NCBI GenBank assembly: GCA_977006965.1
Contig: OZ345378.1
Span: 1,116,001-1,180,000, forward strand
Length of the DNA stretch: 64,000 nt
Source of the DNA: Phymatolithon calcareum
Taxonomy: Eukaryota; Rhodophyta; Florideophyceae; Hapalidiales
Direction of reading: 5' to 3'
Each line of letters begins with the position of its first letter. Positions within the stretch are counted from its first letter, which is position 1. The notes under the pieces are model-generated. The model worked only from the letters and a program-made list of their open reading frames with translations. It did no database searches and was not told where the DNA came from. A program made the translations under genes and the position numbers. Below, one piece after another: positions 62,098 through 64,000 of this stretch.

Positions 62098-63246
62098 ATG
62101 AACGCTGCAACGCAGAGAAATAAATGCGCCACGAAGAACTGCGAAGGTCCCGCAAAGTTCCGCTGCCCTACATGCGTGAAACTCGAACTGCAACCGGAGA
62201 CTTCGTCCTACTTCTGTTCGCAGGATTGCTTCCGTGCCTCATGGAGCAACCATCGTCAGATTCACAAGGCGCTCGGACCGGAGCGTTCGTTGGACCCTTC
62301 TGCCACGCGTCGTCGGGCAATGTTTGAGAAATATTCCTACACTGGTCCTCTCCGTGTCGGCGAGGTTGTGCTTCCGCTCCGTCTTGTGCCTTCTTCTATC
62401 GGTCGTCCGGATTATGCCGACAGTGGACGATCTGTGTCAGAGGAGAAATTCAACTCGTCGTCGTCGCAATTTCGCATCCTTGATGCGGATGCTATTGCCG
62501 GTATGCGCGCGGTAGCCAGGATTGGACGGGAGGTTCTTGACGTCGCTGTGCGTGCCGCGGCTGTCGGGATGACCACGGAGCGACTTGATGAAATTGTCCA
62601 TGAGGCTTGCGTGAGCAGAAATGCTTATCCTTCACCGTTGAACTATTACGGATTTCCAAAGGCGTGTTGTACCTCGGTGAACGAGGTGATCTGTCACGGT
62701 ATTCCAGACATGCGTCCCTTGGAGGACGGGGATATTTTGAACATAGATATCTCTGTGTATTATAACGGCTTTCATTCAGATCTTAATGAGACCATTCTGA
62801 TCGGTGACAATTGTTCTGAGGAGGCGAAACGGTTGGTGAAGAACGCGTATGACGCACTCTGGGCAGCAATTAAGCTTGTAAAACCTGGAACTTTGATACG
62901 GGAATTGGGACCGGCGATTGATAAGGTGGCTCGAAGTAGCGGGCATTCAGTGGTGAGAGGGTATTGTGGACATGGGATTAATGAGCTTTTTCACACCACT
63001 CCGAATGTACCGCATTACAAAAAGAATAAGGCGGTTGGGGTATGCAAGCCCGGTATGACGTTCACGATTGAACCGATGATCAATCAAGGAAGTTGGAGGG
63101 ATGTGTTGTGGCCGGATAATTGGACGGCGGCGACGGCGGATGGGAAGTTATCTGCGCAATTTGAGCATACACTTCTTGTTACTAAGGATGGGTGCGATGT
63201 GCTCACAAAACGACTCCCTGATAGTCCAAAGTTATGGTGGGAGTGA
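62098..63246 (+). CDS. METAP1: Methionine aminopeptidase 1
   Basis: 382 residues. The N-terminal zinc-finger region (CATKNCEGPAKFRCPTC, then YFCSQDCFRASWSNHRQIH) binds ribosomes in the METAP1 class. The pita-bread catalytic domain has the five metal ligands: Asp in NIDISVYYNG, Asp in FHSDLNETIL, His in YCGHGINELFH, Glu in MTFTIEPMIN and Glu in SAQFEHTLLV. The substrate-binding His is in YYGFPKACCTSVNEVICHG. METAP1 removes initiator Met from nascent cytosolic proteins. It starts at the first Met, directly before the finger; length is normal. Confidence 0.96.
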   Translation: MNAATQRNKCATKNCEGPAKFRCPTCVKLELQPETSSYFCSQDCFRASWSNHRQIHKALGPERSLDPSATRRRAMFEKYSYTGPLRVGEVVLPLRLVPSSIGRPDYADSGRSVSEEKFNSSSSQFRILDADAIAGMRAVARIGREVLDVAVRAAAVGMTTERLDEIVHEACVSRNAYPSPLNYYGFPKACCTSVNEVICHGIPDMRPLEDGDILNIDISVYYNGFHSDLNETILIGDNCSEEAKRLVKNAYDALWAAIKLVKPGTLIRELGPAIDKVARSSGHSVVRGYCGHGINELFHTTPNVPHYKKNKAVGVCKPGMTFTIEPMINQGSWRDVLWPDNWTAATADGKLSAQFEHTLLVTKDGCDVLTKRLPDSPKLWWE

Positions 63247-63850
63247 TGAGTCACTGGTACAGTACAGTAGTAATCAAAGTGCTTTTAGTACTACTAGGAG
63301 AAAATTAAAAAGGAGGGTGCAACTAGTCTGAGGCTTCTCGTATCCGCTGGAAATGACGCGGACGGGGAAGCCCGTACAGTTGCTTCGATCCACAAAGGTC
63401 GCTCCATTCTCGTCACGGTCAATGCAGCTCACGGAGCAGTCGCTATCGCCCGTTTCGCTCTTCGATCCCCTGTTGTGTGTTTCGCGGCCCCAAAACACGC
63501 CAGGCTGTCTGATTTGGGGCAGCGAAACACAGGCAAATTCTCCAGTTGTCCTCATGGACGAGTACGACACGAAGCATTGCTCCATAATTGCAGTAACGTT
63601 CTGACAGGATGTACTCGTCTATAAGGAAAACTGGAGCAATGGGACCTGTGAATCGCGGCAGTGCTTTGCACAGGCAAGGGTCACGTCATCCATGACCAAA
63701 TGTTGCTTCTCCGAAAAACACGACCCTTTCCGTCTCCTTGTGCCTCTTTCACTCGTCCTTGCTCCTTGACCTCATTCTTCTCTGATTCAGTCCTTGCGTC
63801 GACATACTGATGATCAATAGACGGTTCGTCTTCTGTATTGGTCTCTTGTC
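63247..63850. other. No gene recognised
   Basis: Contains a 103-codon minus frame (63274-63585) with no recognisable motif. METAP1 3' sequence and spacer up to the hAT end. Confidence 0.5.
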
Positions 63851-64000
63851 CAGGCCTCGGGAGCAATATATTGTAGTTTTATTGGGACATGAAGCTGATG
63901 AGCAATATGTATTGCCAATAGCTCCATTCCGCCAATACCTACGGCAATATGCTTGAATCTACCAATACCCCAATTGCTATTGGATTCATTTGAAATGACA
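63851..64000. mobile_element. End of a hAT element entering the window edge
   Basis: Begins CAGGCCTCGGGAGCAATATA and continues GGGACATGAAGCTGATGAGCAATAT, matching in reverse the right end of the element at 13868-18172 (18022-18172) throughout its 150 bases. The putative 8-bp target flank is CTCTTGTC (63843-63850); the other end is outside the window. Confidence 0.9.

Noticed and set aside
1-64000. Transfer RNA or ribosomal RNA genes
   Set aside because: I looked for GGTTCGAATCC-type boxes and long rRNA-like segments and saw none convincing; a dedicated scan could still find a tRNA.

Overview
The window is nuclear DNA from a eukaryote with compact, apparently intronless housekeeping genes set in islands between dense, nested transposable elements. 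The recognisable host genes are eukaryotic: METAP1, ALG11, PYROXD1, the RNase P subunit POP4, a Dicer relic, a J-domain protein with a possible plastid-type leader, and K+-dependent Na+/Ca2+ exchangers. Intron-poor genes, this TE mix and a single-MYB factor with a SHAQKYF-like repeat would suit a florideophyte red alga such as Chondrus. That placement is inference; nothing in the window proves it.

Layout. 1-6765: a huge inverted duplication carrying two nearly identical divergent exchanger genes with 209-bp tandem repeats between their 5' ends; a 928-bp hAT element sits in the left arm only. 6823-10501: a decayed piggyBac element with exact TTAA ends. 10879-18172: two hAT elements 173 bp apart; the second contains a LINE fragment that itself contains a SINE. 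18218-25430: a SINE and a copia relic split by a 5.9-kb LINE (14-bp target duplication). 25850-26588: a broken GH8 (cellulase-family) gene. 27681-32530: another SINE, a 0.5-kb palindrome and a deleted Ty3/gypsy chromovirus. 32925-36192: J-protein gene, a truncated PYROXD1 duplicate and two unknown ORFs.

36582-43788: a Dicer gene in ruins (helicase, dimerisation, PAZ, RNase IIIa, RNase IIIb, dsRBD), split in its last part by a young LTR element that encodes only Gag-protease. 44061-44780: POP4. 46781-49417: a hAT shell holding a Mutator-like element and other inverted-repeat elements. 49990-53990: inverted minisatellite block, second Mutator-like element, 132-bp tandem repeats. 54577-56440: another hAT deletion derivative and a Sel1-repeat relic.

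56754-63246: a tight island of five intact host genes: a UVR-SnoaL protein, an SSXT-MYB fusion protein, PYROXD1, ALG11 and METAP1. ALG11 and METAP1 are divergent with about 0.2 kb between them. The window ends inside a further hAT element (63851 onward).

Most noteworthy: the decayed Dicer with its LTR insertion, the SSXT-MYB fusion, the exchanger palindrome with a one-base Asp/Glu difference at the residue equivalent to the NCKX2 K+-site aspartate, the GH8 relic, and a short palindrome shared by the 5' leaders of three different hAT elements.
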